Assembly (NCBI RefSeq): GCF_030997045.1
Contig: NZ_CP116899.1
Coordinates: forward strand, 1,674,001 to 1,738,000
Source: Microbulbifer sp. TB1203
Lineage (GTDB): Bacteria; Pseudomonadota; Gammaproteobacteria; Pseudomonadales; Cellvibrionaceae
Reading direction: 5' to 3'
Length of the DNA stretch: 64,000 nucleotides
Part shown: in pieces, positions 16,101-24,440 of the stretch
Position numbering within the stretch: position 1 is the first letter of the stretch
Layout: every line of letters begins with the position of its first letter
Notes under the pieces: generated by a model
The model's input: the letters and a program-made list of their open reading frames with translations, nothing else
Databases searched by the model: none
What the model was told of the DNA's origin: nothing
Made by a program: the position numbers and the translations under genes

Positions 16101-16838
16101 GCCGGCCTGTTGTACCACGTGGGTCAATTCGTGGGCCAGCAGGCGGTCGCCGCCAGTGGTGCCGGGACGAAAACGGCCCGGCGCAAAGTAGATGTCACTC
16201 CCGTAGGTAAATGCCTCGGCGCCGAGCGCCAGCGACAGTTCGCTGGCTCGGGGATCGTTGTGTATGCGCACATTGCTGAAATCGGTATTGAAATAGGTTT
16301 CAAAGCCCTCGCGCACCGCCTTGGGCAGTGCATCGCCACCGACCGCCCTGCGTTCGAGCTGGCTTTCCACATCGGCATTGGCCTGGTTGGCAGATGACTC
16401 CGGACCGGAGTTGGCCTGCATCTGCAGCTCCGGGCCGGTCGCACAGGCCGCGCATTTGCGCTGTACCTGTTCGCTGGGCGCAGCTTCCAGTGTGTCCCGG
16501 TCCTGCGCGGTGCCGGCCAAATAGCCTTCCGCCATGCGATCTGCTTCCCGCTCGTAGGGATCGTTGACGGCGCCGATGGTCAATTGGGCCTGAACGCGGG
16601 CGGGCTGCTCCTCACGCTTCTCCGCGCCGCACTCGGCACACATACGCTGCACCAGGCGCGGCTGTGGGGAGATTGAAGCGACCGCCTCCTGCCGGGCACC
16701 AATGGCCATACTCTGCCACAACGGATTGAACCCGTCCTCGGCGGAGGCGCTCTCGCCCTCGCGGCTGCGGCTGCGACTGACGGTGCTTTTCGTCTTGATG
16801 GCAGCCGCTTCTCCGGCCTTGGCCCGCAGATTGCCCAT
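13116..16838 (-). CDS. eCIS-core (DUF4157) protein with Gly-rich C-terminus
   Basis: A 1240-aa protein. Residues 1-70 match the leader of the 1837-aa protein (MGNLRAKAGEAAAIK ... FNPLWQSMAIGARQE ... LVQRMCAEC). DUF4157 spans 165-247 (FNTDFSNVRIHNDPRASELS, zinc motif HELTHVVQQ at 236-244). Residues about 270-480 hold AVGWADFYKS, VWVGDLKPATKA and QLTNYQTG, which might be a divergent PD-(D/E)xK-like fold (low confidence). A long amphipathic and partly hydrophobic helical region follows (about 680-900). Then come a Gly/Glu/Lys repeat (GGKGE units), a Pro/Glu/Lys stretch and an acidic tail. DUF4157 proteins are eCIS hallmark cargo-associated factors. Start supported by an AAGGG site. Confidence 0.8.
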   Translation of the reverse strand: MGNLRAKAGEAAAIKTKSTVSRSRSREGESASAEDGFNPLWQSMAIGARQEAVASISPQPRLVQRMCAECGAEKREEQPARVQAQLTIGAVNDPYEREADRMAEGYLAGTAQDRDTLEAAPSEQVQRKCAACATGPELQMQANSGPESSANQANADVESQLERRAVGGDALPKAVREGFETYFNTDFSNVRIHNDPRASELSLALGAEAFTYGSDIYFAPGRFRPGTTGGDRLLAHELTHVVQQAGGAPSVQRDNKKKTAPYVRQVTGSKPGTAIHNEVEARLIKDSGNSALVTEAPIPGNTARGKSKYNKCAVGWADFYKSKPATTVAGIFYDCEVDKITSQKKGYANFPDDYPDKARLVQHPTKTAGTLKREPRMVGDKVSGSFPGEVWVGDLKPATKASILGGNKQLTNYQTGLPRFAKDANSDTVEVKELKQNQLKIPDALNYKDFDTQATKKGDALLHPAGSEHRIWMYPYRDGLWLYFDLHKNLNTQGFGKRLKAVSDHLDSLKKNIPRKKKPTTLNKSPLPGSAQTGVGKPADKPDRGNKDLRQKSISKRPLLRKSRPLVQRAESKALDAWESRRGKWSRDMAEPFLTNESAIIVKVEIDDLLNISGGDSLASFHKDTRSIWLWSGKLGALIGKIAFHFGEGWEKVKKFFAGIKDRFNKSVDKLPKAGDVKLGGWKKSVLSTILKGIKKGFPIVAALMLRLFQNCIDAIIDGAAQKFWKLIDKETGIGEAMEDLLKPFKEAGEKIHDLVDKIKAKFEDVFEVMKTFSAMVTEGQKISSFIGQLEIPIRLIFQAISCGFPPGWGCLWGIVGQFAMSFVVWTVTKACAFQSLLNRMACKLLETELLTSFVKWIKQTIEGFGLKEVIELGGSSCSFDEKLDCKIEAEPGCFEIPGAGKMGESSGSGKSSGGEDGGEAQEKPPPASYKEARKAIDAEAQKKPLPCYELEPGVPATWQHVQKFLDLASANRLSGDVIRAIHYQNCSDTAGKYILSQMMTDVASPPAPVAPGTQPPSACATCTPSGGGKDGGGDGGGNAGGKQGESGGGQGEGGGQGQGQGGKGQGGKGEGGKGEGGKGEGGKGEGGGKGEGSGAGQGGQAQQGTPPGKGAGQKPPSGLPPEEKPPEEKPEDKQEDKQEDKQKAEKPLEWTDEDQQWLENLLNPPPQETEDQNAPKGKPEGGGAGEQSKADKLETIGGILKEWARDARNSGDEDTAKKLDQRADKLFDEASKALEEEME
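13576..13665 (-). repeat. 15-bp tandem repeat encoding GGKGE units
   Basis: Six direct 15-bp units of CCACCCTCGCCCTTA type (plus strand) lie within the 1240-aa eCIS-core gene and encode GGKGE/GGKGQ repeats. The unit length is a multiple of three, so slippage would change linker length without breaking the frame. Confidence 0.85.
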
Positions 16839-16863
16839 GGCTACTGCCCTTCGGTTCTCAGTG

Positions 16864-19800
16864 CTACTTGAGCACTATGCCGCGATCAAGCACAAAACCA
16901 CTGCGCACTATCTCGACCCTCTCTTTGGCATCCGCCTCGCGCACCACCACCTTGGCATTGCGGTTGGCTACTCCCTCGTCCTTGAGAACCTTGAGTAGCG
17001 CTTTCGCCCGCGCCTCATCCTTCTCGCTGGCGGTGCCCTCCATGCTCACCAGTTCCAGGGTTTTGATTTTCGTATCGCTGCTTCCAAAGCTCTCTACTGC
17101 CGCGGAGAAAAGCTCGTCGCGGATCAGCTCGTTGTCGCTGTCGAAGCGGATGGAGCGGGCCAGTTCCAGAGACAATGCCGGCTCCCCGGTCTCACCCTCT
17201 TCGCCGCGCACCAGGGCGACGCGCTCGGTAAGCGTCGACGCCCGAAATAGTTTCATCGGCAGCAGTGCTATGGTTAACGCCCGGCAGTTCACCGGGAATT
17301 CCACTTCCTGACTATTGGTAACTGCGATCAATACCTCGCTGTTGATTCCCATCAGTCCATTGATTTTTTCCGCCTGCAGTTTCGCCAGTTCCAGGTTGGC
17401 TGCGGTCTCAGCCTCGGTTCCTCCGGCACGAGCCACGGCCAGGTAGTAGCCGGTAAAGCTGGAGGGCGGGGTACCGTTCAGTTCCGACTGCCACTTCAGT
17501 AAGAACTGCTTCTTGGACAATTCCTCGATCTGTCCACTATCCCGGTAGAAATCCAACGGCTGCAGATTGGAAAACACATTTTCCCGCTCGCTGTTGTTCA
17601 GCATTTCCGCGGTAATACCCTGGCTTCCAGCGATTTTTTGTAGCTCTTTCAGAGTTGCCAGAGGATCTTCCGTAGGCGGGGTATAGAGATAAACGTCGTG
17701 ACACTGTATCTCGGCGACCAGTATCGTGGCCTTGGGACATGCGGGGAACAGTCTCGGCGGTGCCGGGAAGTAGTCCACGGCCTCGGCATTGATATTGCTG
17801 TTCAACACGCCTGCAATTCTGAGGGCCTGTGCGCGGGTAAGCTGTTGCTGCTCTTCCGTTTCCTCCGCGGCCAGTGTCATCGCCCGGCTGACTGGACCAT
17901 CGCCGGCCAGATCCCAGCTCGCGTGCAACTGATCCGCTTCACCGGCGCCGTAAAATTCGTCGCTGCCACCCTGGAAGCGCGGGCTGGTGGACAATGTCTG
18001 GCCACCGAAATCCTTGAGAAATTCCGCCAGCGATGCGTCGCTATCCGATTTCAGGAATTCCTCCAGGCGCCCCATCAGGATATCGAGGTTGTCGGTTACC
18101 AGCCGATAGGTGGCGTGGCACTCCGTGGCCACCGCCTTGGTGAAATAGACAATCACGCCATCCACTTCGCCGGCGGCCAGAGACTCGGGCACGTGGTTGA
18201 TACTGAGCAGTTCCAGGTCGTCCGCCGGCTCGCTTACCGGAGCCAGCAGATCTGTCAGCCGCTGCAGGCGAGCGTCGGCCAGCGCCTCGCCGTCGTCGAT
18301 CACCTCGCCTTCACTGGCGATCAGGCCGATATGCATATCCGCGTCCACCTGTACAGCCGCCTGCCAGTCGCTGCGCACATCTCCGTGGGAGGTTTCCACC
18401 GCGGCCAGGCCGGGGGCGAAGGCGACGGTGGTGACAGCCTTGGGCTTGAAGCCGGCGATTACGCCGTCGGCATCGGCAGCCAGCGCCTCGGCCAGCTTGT
18501 CCACATCTATCTCCACGGGCAGGTGGATATGGTAGACCCGGTACTGGCGCTCCCTGACCAAAACCTCGGGCACCGCGATCTGCTCACAGGTCTTCTCCCT
18601 GCGTCGGTGGAAAAGTACCCAGGATTCCCGGGCGAGAATCCGCAGTTCCTCCGGCAGTTTCTGCGGCGGCGGGAATAGCAGCTTGCCGGCGCGGTCGGCA
18701 AAGCCATTGTTCTCGGTGGCCTTGCCAATGGCGCTCAGCGCATTGAGAGAGGCGCTATGGAATTCATTGCCCGGCTTGAGTACCGCGCTGTCCTCAACCA
18801 ACGAAGCCTCGGCAAATACAAACTCTTCCGAGCCCTCTGCCGCGGCCAGGTTGGCAGCCATCCCCGCGACAAATTTCTCGGCTCCGGAACTGGTGTATTT
18901 GCTTTGATAGCGCAACAGTACGCGGGCTCGCGATTCAGTGGCGGATACCCAGCTGCGTTCGAACAGGAGCTGCACATTGTCCAGGCCGGCGAAAAAGGAC
19001 GGATTGACAATGGCGATGGAAATACTGGGCGGCAGGCCGGCGAGGGCGGCCCGGCTGATAATCACCTTTTCATCCAGCTCCACCGGGTCCGAGCGCTCGC
19101 TGCGCTCACCATCGGCCAGGGTAACCCGCTGCCAGGTGCCGTCGGCAATCAGGCGGCCCACCAGTTTGGTGTCGGTTTTCTGCGCCGCGCCCTGGGTGAT
19201 ATGCAGCTGGCCGCTGATACGACGCTCTTCGACAGTCAGTTGGTTTACATTGTTGATGGTGCGCGAGACCACCACCGTGCATTTTCCCCGAACATCGGTG
19301 GATTCACCGGTGGCGAGCTCGAAAGGGTTGCGCTCGGTCTTCAGGTCCAGCCAGAGCGCCGTACCCGGCACCAGCGTGGACCCCGCGAGCGCATCGATAT
19401 TGGTATTGATCCTTAGCCCACTACTCAAGCGCCCTGCACTGTCGCCCTCGCCCAGCAAATTCAGCACCGAATCGGCCGCGCGCCTGGCCGCCGCCAGGGT
19501 GGCTGTCTGCAGCGCTTGGCGGCCACTCTGCGCGGCGCAGTGGAAACTGAAGCCGCCGCTCGTCAGCCGTTCGCCCCGGGCCGCGCCGGACATCTCCGGC
19601 AGTTGCCTGGACACAGTGGCCGCGTAGGAGATAACGCGGGAAAACTCCGCAGCCTCGGCAGTCTCATTGCCGCGCAGGGCACTGAGTCGATTCAGCACTT
19701 TGCGCGGCCACCCCAGGGCGAACAGTTCGCCGCGCAACTGGATTTTCGCCCGATAACCGGTGCCGCGGCTCTCAACCTCCAGTTGCTGGATTTCCCCGTT

Positions 19801-21273
19801 GGGCACCAGCACATCCACCCGCGGTTTTTTCGCGGCGTCCTCCAGCCCCTGCAACAGGCAGATGCGCTCCATATGCTGCGCCTCCTCCAAGGCGTGGGCC
19901 ACAAAGTCCGGGCGCACGACACAAAAGCGCAGGTCCACGCCGGGACCGAACATCCGTGTCACCTGTTCGTTGACACTCACAGTACTGTTGGCATTGACCG
20001 GGAGGTAGCCGGCGCTGGGGACTTCGACAATGCCGCAGTTGATCATCAGCCGGTCCGGCACCTCGATACGCGATACATCCACCAGCTTTTGGTAGTTGCG
20101 CTCCAGCTGCGACAGGTCGTTTGCGAAATCGAAATCCGCCGCGGCCAAAACACTTTCGTCAAATTCCGCCAGACGCCCGGCCACTGCGCCCATGCGGTCC
20201 AGCAACAGTCGCATACCCTCCGCCGCTTTGCCGGCCACTTTGCGAGTGTCGGCGCAGGGATCGAAATCCACCAGTTTCTTACAGGGCGCCTCCGGGTCCG
20301 TGGCGGTCAGGCAGGCACGCAGCTGGCACTGGAACTGCAATACCTGGGCAAGGAAAACCTTCCACGGCCGCATCATCATGCGGTAGGCCCAGTAGTGGCG
20401 CGGCGGCACTTCCATGCGCTCACGGCGGGCGGTCCAGGCATCCAGGAACAGGGTTGTTCCACCCCGGCGCCCGAGCACCGCGATAGGCACACCATTGCCT
20501 GTCGCAGCCGCCGCACCCAGGCACCAGAGGGAGGACGTGAGTCCGCTGGCGGAGATCTGCGCGGCAACCTGCCGGCGCTCCTGTTCGAAATAAGCGGAGG
20601 CCACGCGCGAGCGCAGGTGCGCTTCGCCCAGGGCGACCGCCTGGGATTGCTTCAGCGGCACCGTCAATTCCAGCGGCGTGGCGCGCACTTCGATTCCCTC
20701 GATAATGTAGGAGCGCTCGGTGCTGGTGGTACAGGCCTCGGAACAGAGTTTGCCGTAGACATCCTCCTCACCGCAGTAAGCCTCTGCGTGATGCAGGGTA
20801 ATCAAATAGAGGTCGCTGCTCTCCGCCACGCCCAGAGGGGGCTCTTCGGTATGCAATACGCAGTCGTCGAAGCCGCCCGTATCCGTTTTTTCCACCGTGG
20901 CAACCCGCAGTTCGGCGGCAAGCGCCGCGCGGGATTTTTCGATCAGTTCGGCGATCCCCACGCGGATATCCTCGTGCAGCATCAGTGCGCGGCCGGCGTT
21001 GTCGATGGCCATTCCGGCACCGATGGACAGCTCCCCGCCCGACAGCAGGCAGTCGTAGCCGTGCACCACCCCGGCGCCACCGGCGCGGTTGGCGATGCGC
21101 ACCTGGTTGAGCAGGGCCTGTTGCTCCAACAGGAGATCCGGTGCGCGCAGGAATTTTCCATCGAAATAGTGAAGCCGGCGCAGCAGGCCGCTCTTGTCGA
21201 TAATGGTGTGACCGCTGCTGGAGCCGATTTTGACCAGGCTGGCGCCGGTGCCGGTGATCGTTTTCTCTGCCAT
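16864..21273 (-). CDS. Large eCIS-associated protein, 1469 aa
   Basis: A 1469-aa protein. Residues 30-100 (LHYFDGKFLRAPDLLLEQQ ... GVVHGYDCLLSGGELSIGAGMAIDNAGRALML) resemble the N-terminus of the adjacent 467-aa protein (VHFGMLLGVEDFRTLDAYH ... IWGLGVALDGE ... VEPGAALDELGRELLL), so both carry a common module. The remainder is mixed alpha/beta with no recognised catalytic motif. The last 60 residues (SMEGTASEKDEARAKALLKV ... KERVEIV) faintly resemble an OmpA-like end. It starts three bases after the 467-aa gene and ends 25 bases before the eCIS-core gene. Proteins of this type recur in eCIS loci beside DUF4157 genes. Role unknown; a structural or loading factor is inferred. Confidence 0.65.
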   Translation of the reverse strand: MAEKTITGTGASLVKIGSSSGHTIIDKSGLLRRLHYFDGKFLRAPDLLLEQQALLNQVRIANRAGGAGVVHGYDCLLSGGELSIGAGMAIDNAGRALMLHEDIRVGIAELIEKSRAALAAELRVATVEKTDTGGFDDCVLHTEEPPLGVAESSDLYLITLHHAEAYCGEEDVYGKLCSEACTTSTERSYIIEGIEVRATPLELTVPLKQSQAVALGEAHLRSRVASAYFEQERRQVAAQISASGLTSSLWCLGAAAATGNGVPIAVLGRRGGTTLFLDAWTARRERMEVPPRHYWAYRMMMRPWKVFLAQVLQFQCQLRACLTATDPEAPCKKLVDFDPCADTRKVAGKAAEGMRLLLDRMGAVAGRLAEFDESVLAAADFDFANDLSQLERNYQKLVDVSRIEVPDRLMINCGIVEVPSAGYLPVNANSTVSVNEQVTRMFGPGVDLRFCVVRPDFVAHALEEAQHMERICLLQGLEDAAKKPRVDVLVPNGEIQQLEVESRGTGYRAKIQLRGELFALGWPRKVLNRLSALRGNETAEAAEFSRVISYAATVSRQLPEMSGAARGERLTSGGFSFHCAAQSGRQALQTATLAAARRAADSVLNLLGEGDSAGRLSSGLRINTNIDALAGSTLVPGTALWLDLKTERNPFELATGESTDVRGKCTVVVSRTINNVNQLTVEERRISGQLHITQGAAQKTDTKLVGRLIADGTWQRVTLADGERSERSDPVELDEKVIISRAALAGLPPSISIAIVNPSFFAGLDNVQLLFERSWVSATESRARVLLRYQSKYTSSGAEKFVAGMAANLAAAEGSEEFVFAEASLVEDSAVLKPGNEFHSASLNALSAIGKATENNGFADRAGKLLFPPPQKLPEELRILARESWVLFHRRREKTCEQIAVPEVLVRERQYRVYHIHLPVEIDVDKLAEALAADADGVIAGFKPKAVTTVAFAPGLAAVETSHGDVRSDWQAAVQVDADMHIGLIASEGEVIDDGEALADARLQRLTDLLAPVSEPADDLELLSINHVPESLAAGEVDGVIVYFTKAVATECHATYRLVTDNLDILMGRLEEFLKSDSDASLAEFLKDFGGQTLSTSPRFQGGSDEFYGAGEADQLHASWDLAGDGPVSRAMTLAAEETEEQQQLTRAQALRIAGVLNSNINAEAVDYFPAPPRLFPACPKATILVAEIQCHDVYLYTPPTEDPLATLKELQKIAGSQGITAEMLNNSERENVFSNLQPLDFYRDSGQIEELSKKQFLLKWQSELNGTPPSSFTGYYLAVARAGGTEAETAANLELAKLQAEKINGLMGINSEVLIAVTNSQEVEFPVNCRALTIALLPMKLFRASTLTERVALVRGEEGETGEPALSLELARSIRFDSDNELIRDELFSAAVESFGSSDTKIKTLELVSMEGTASEKDEARAKALLKVLKDEGVANRNAKVVVREADAKERVEIVRSGFVLDRGIVLK

Positions 21274-21276
21274 GAG

Positions 21277-22680
21277 TTAGCTCCTGATTCTCACCATGGA
21301 AACAAAATCGTTTCCGTTCATTTTGTCCGCTGCCGGGCCGCCCACGGCACCCGCCAGGGGCAGGCGGTTGCGACCCATCATCGGCTGGGGCCCGGTGCCG
21401 CGGACGATCAGCCGCACCAGGTTGCCGCCGGGGGCGTCGCGCAATTCGATTTCAATCCGCCCATCGGATTCTTCGTATGTGACTTTTTTGATTTCCGCGG
21501 TGATCCAGCCGTCGCGGTTGTCGAAGGCGGAGACGCTCAGCGCACGGCTGTCCACGCTGGCCTTCATCAGCGGGCCGCCCTGCACGGTAAAGCGGATAAA
21601 TTCGCCGTCCACTTCCACCGAGTCCGGCTCCACCCGCGGCCCGCCGGCATCGGCCACTGCCGGCCCCGGTTCGGCGGGTGCTACCGCTGCCATGGCTCCC
21701 GTTGTGGCGGGGCCGCACAGCAGTTCCTGAATAGTTGTGGTGGGGATATGTACGGGGCGGATACCGTTGTCCACGCGATTGGGAGTCAGCGTCTCGGGGT
21801 CCAATGCCCAGCCATCTTCCGAGGGCAGCAGGGTGATATCCGAGAGATTTGCCAGGGGAATGGGATTCGGGTCAGCGGCCGGGAACAGGGACAGGCGCTC
21901 GCCCTCGTCCACCGGGGCTGGCGACTGTTCCATTTCGTCCAGCGCGGCGAAATGGCGCAGCCACTGCAAACGGGCGGCGGGGCGCTGCTCCGGGGACAAG
22001 GCCTCGATTTCCGCACGCGCGTCCAGTACGTCCTGGTCGCTATCGATCACCGTGTCTTCTTCATCGACCAGCGCTTCCTCCAGGCCGAACAGCAGGCGCA
22101 GCCGGTGGAACGGCAATTGTCCGGGCTCCGATCGCCACTCCGGAGCGGGGCCCGGCAGCAGGTGCAGCTCCACGGTTTCCGCCACCCGCGAGTAGGCCGT
22201 GGTCGCGCTGCTGCCGTCGCAGGGTTCGGTCATCGCCGGCACCTGGCGCTCCAGACAGGCCCTGAACTGGATCACCACATGGGCGGAGAAAGTTACCGCG
22301 CCGGTGTCCTCGTTCACCTCGACAATTTCCGCCAGTTCCGGATCATCCTTGTGCTCCTGGTACCAGGCACCGAGGCTGAGGCAGGCGGCGCGGTGCAGCA
22401 GCAGTTCGCGCCCCAGTTCGTCCAGCGCCGCTCCCGGTTCCACCCGCACTTCGCTACGTTCCCCGTCCAGCGCCACACCCAGCCCCCAGATGGTACCCTG
22501 GCGGTGCAGCCAACTGCTGTGGAACCACATTTTGCCGCGGTGGTAGGCGTCCAGGGTGCGGAAGTCCTCCACCCCCAGCAGCATGCCGAAGTGCACGTAC
22601 AGGGAGCGGAATGGATCTATCGGCAGCATTTCCCCCAGGGCGGTGGTTTTGCCGTTTTCACTCAACGCTGTATTGGACAC
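21277..22680 (-). CDS. eCIS-associated protein, 467 aa
   Basis: Start taken as GTG 22680, because AGGAG lies seven bases upstream and the frame upstream runs into the dispersed repeat; 467 aa. The N-terminal 100 residues carry the pattern FRSLYVHFGMLLGVEDFRT, YHRGKMWFHSSWLHRQGT, WGLGVAL, VRVEPGAALDELGREL, which recurs in the following 1469-aa protein. The middle holds a conserved helical stretch (FHRLRLLFGLEEALVDEED). The C-terminal 130 residues look beta-rich (VDGEFIRFTVQGGPLMKA ... IEIELRDAPGGNLVRLIVRG). No known activity. Context between the coiled-coil gene and the 1469-aa gene suggests a shared eCIS accessory role. Confidence 0.65.
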   Translation of the reverse strand: MSNTALSENGKTTALGEMLPIDPFRSLYVHFGMLLGVEDFRTLDAYHRGKMWFHSSWLHRQGTIWGLGVALDGERSEVRVEPGAALDELGRELLLHRAACLSLGAWYQEHKDDPELAEIVEVNEDTGAVTFSAHVVIQFRACLERQVPAMTEPCDGSSATTAYSRVAETVELHLLPGPAPEWRSEPGQLPFHRLRLLFGLEEALVDEEDTVIDSDQDVLDARAEIEALSPEQRPAARLQWLRHFAALDEMEQSPAPVDEGERLSLFPAADPNPIPLANLSDITLLPSEDGWALDPETLTPNRVDNGIRPVHIPTTTIQELLCGPATTGAMAAVAPAEPGPAVADAGGPRVEPDSVEVDGEFIRFTVQGGPLMKASVDSRALSVSAFDNRDGWITAEIKKVTYEESDGRIEIELRDAPGGNLVRLIVRGTGPQPMMGRNRLPLAGAVGGPAADKMNGNDFVSMVRIRS

Positions 22681-22739
22681 GGTGATTCTCCTGTATTTTC
22701 GGTTGGGTTCCGAAAATCCATTGATTAAACATTTCCCCT

Positions 22740-22812
22740 TCGTCACTCCGGTAAAGGCCGGAGTCCATTTACCTCCCGGCGGATATGGATTCCGGCCTGC
22801 GCCGGAATGACG
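22740..22812 (+). repeat. Dispersed CCGGAATGACG-type palindromic repeat
   Basis: CGTCACTCCGGTAAAGGCCG followed by GAGTCCATTTACC, then TGGATTCCGGCCTGCGCCGG and AATGACG, forms two face-to-face copies of a short repeat common in gammaproteobacterial intergenic DNA. It fills the gap between the 467-aa and coiled-coil genes and may form hairpins in the eCIS transcript. Confidence 0.6.
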
Positions 22813-22820
22813 ATATTTAT

Positions 22821-24212
22821 TTAAAAATCCCCTCGCATGGCACTGCTTGTCATCGAACTGCCGGTACGCGCCAGGTAGTCGCTCTCCGCCTGGGTCAGCG
22901 CGGTGGAAAATTTCAGGTAGCCCGCCAGCCGACGGTTGTCGTCGTCCAGCGCCAGTGCGTCGATCAGCGCGCTTTCTGTATCGGTAAGGGCAATTATCAG
23001 GGGGCTGGCGTCGCTGCTACTCAGCTCAGTGAGTAGTTCCAGTGCGCGATCGAAGGCCCGCAGGTTGTTCCAAATGGCGGGCGGTACCGCGGCCTCCCAG
23101 ATATCCATGGCAGTGGCCAGCTCCTCCGTATGCGCCGTCTCCGCGGCTTCGAGATCCCCCTCCAGGGATTCCAGTTCGGACCTGCGCGCTTGCACATCTG
23201 TGTCGTCTTCCGGGTCGGCGTTGATATCGCCGATCAGCGCGTTGACGGTGGCCAGTTCCAACTCCACCTCCTTGGCTTCCACCGCCGCGCGAGCATCGTG
23301 CAGCGCTTCCTCGGTAGTAATGGCGGGATCACCCGCGGCCAGCGCGGCATCGTCGATGCTCTCCGCCGCCGCGTCGGTGAGTTCCTCGCTGTTCACCACC
23401 GACTGCAGCAATTCGATAGCCCGTTGATAATCGTCCAGACTGTTCAGGGCATAGCTTTTCAAGTCGGCTTCCGCCGCTTTGAATTCCATTTGCCGCTGTA
23501 CCACCAACCCGCCACTTCCACCCGCTGCGGCACCCTGTGCCAGGGCGCTGGCAACTACGGCGTCGCGCAGGTCGTTGTGGGCGGTCTGGCGCGCGACGGC
23601 CTGGGCGGCCCGGGCGCGGGCGCGATCGCGCAGTACTTCCGGAATATCCTCCTCAACCCTCGCCCTGGCGGCGGCGAGAATTTCCGCCGGGTTGATTTCG
23701 TCACCGGGGTCCGGGGTAAAGGTATCGGCGAGCAGCGCCGCCGCATGGTCCCGCACTGTGGCTATCTCGCTCTCCAGTCCCGCGTCGGTCCAGGCATCGT
23801 GGCGGTCCTCCATCGCCTGCGCACTGGCGAGCTCGGATTCCGCCTGCTTCAGGGCACTGTCCAGTTCCGTCAGCCGTGTGCGATGCAGTTCTGCGGCCAC
23901 TTTTGCACTGTTCCGGTCCTCGCCGGTTATCGACAGGGCGGCGGTCAGATGGCTGCGCTCTATCAGCAGGCTGCGCAGCTCTTCACTCAATTCGGTGATA
24001 TCCGCCGGCATATGGCTGCTGCCGGAAAGCTGTTTGCGCAGCCCTGCGATATCGCGCTCCAACGCGGCCGACTGGTTCACCAGGTCCTGGTATTCCTCGC
24101 TGGCGATTTCGAACGCCTCGTTGGCGGTGGCGAAAGCGGCCTGGGCCTCGACCTTGAGCGCCTGATACCTGTCACGCTTTTCGGTGGCGTAAGTTGTGAG
24201 TGCTGCGGTCAT
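22821..24212 (-). CDS. Coiled-coil eCIS-associated protein
   Basis: A 463-aa protein that is almost entirely helical and rich in Ala, Glu and Leu with heptad patterning (LKVEAQAAFATANEAFEIAS, LEGDLEAAETAHTEELATAM). There is no signal peptide, membrane segment or catalytic motif. The start follows AGGAG at good spacing. It sits between the AAA+ ATPase and the two large module-sharing proteins, in a part of the operon that in other eCIS loci holds non-structural accessory genes. No family recognised. A chaperone, scaffold or loading role is only a guess from the coiled coil. Confidence 0.65.
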   Translation of the reverse strand: MTAALTTYATEKRDRYQALKVEAQAAFATANEAFEIASEEYQDLVNQSAALERDIAGLRKQLSGSSHMPADITELSEELRSLLIERSHLTAALSITGEDRNSAKVAAELHRTRLTELDSALKQAESELASAQAMEDRHDAWTDAGLESEIATVRDHAAALLADTFTPDPGDEINPAEILAAARARVEEDIPEVLRDRARARAAQAVARQTAHNDLRDAVVASALAQGAAAGGSGGLVVQRQMEFKAAEADLKSYALNSLDDYQRAIELLQSVVNSEELTDAAAESIDDAALAAGDPAITTEEALHDARAAVEAKEVELELATVNALIGDINADPEDDTDVQARRSELESLEGDLEAAETAHTEELATAMDIWEAAVPPAIWNNLRAFDRALELLTELSSSDASPLIIALTDTESALIDALALDDDNRRLAGYLKFSTALTQAESDYLARTGSSMTSSAMRGDF

Positions 24213-24269
24213 GGTTCAATCTCCTGAAGTCTGCTTAAATCACGGTCGCGCTTAATTAGGAACCCGGGC

Positions 24270-24381
24270 GGCGCTGCTACCGGGGGCTTTTTACGGGACA
24301 CGCTGTGAATACTTCCCTGTACGCTCGTAATCGGCATCCATGCCTCATACGGTCCCGCAAAAAGCCCCCGGTAGCAGCACC
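24270..24381 (-). repeat. Dispersed palindromic element, copy B
   Basis: Near-perfect 30-bp arms (24270-24299 and 24352-24381, built around GCTGCTACCGGGGGCTTTTT) flank a core. On the minus strand the core reads CGTATGAGGCATGGATGCC, ATTACGAGCGTACAGGGAAG, TATTCACAGCGT. The core matches copy A at 225-348 while the arms differ in sequence yet still pair. The hairpin with CTTTTT could also terminate or attenuate the eCIS transcript between the ATPase and the coiled-coil gene. It fills most of the 228-base gap 24213-24440. Confidence 0.8.
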
Positions 24382-24440
24382 TTCGCATCGCGTTTATCAC
24401 CAACTGGATACTCTTCTTGCCAAACTTCCCCCAAAAATTT

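Noticed and set aside
19516..22728. A very long open frame on the plus strand opposite the 467-aa and 1469-aa genes
   Set aside because: It is a shadow of high-GC minus-strand coding sequence: it has no family motifs and is His/Gln/Arg/Gly-rich, and the opposite frames have ribosome sites and conserved patterns.
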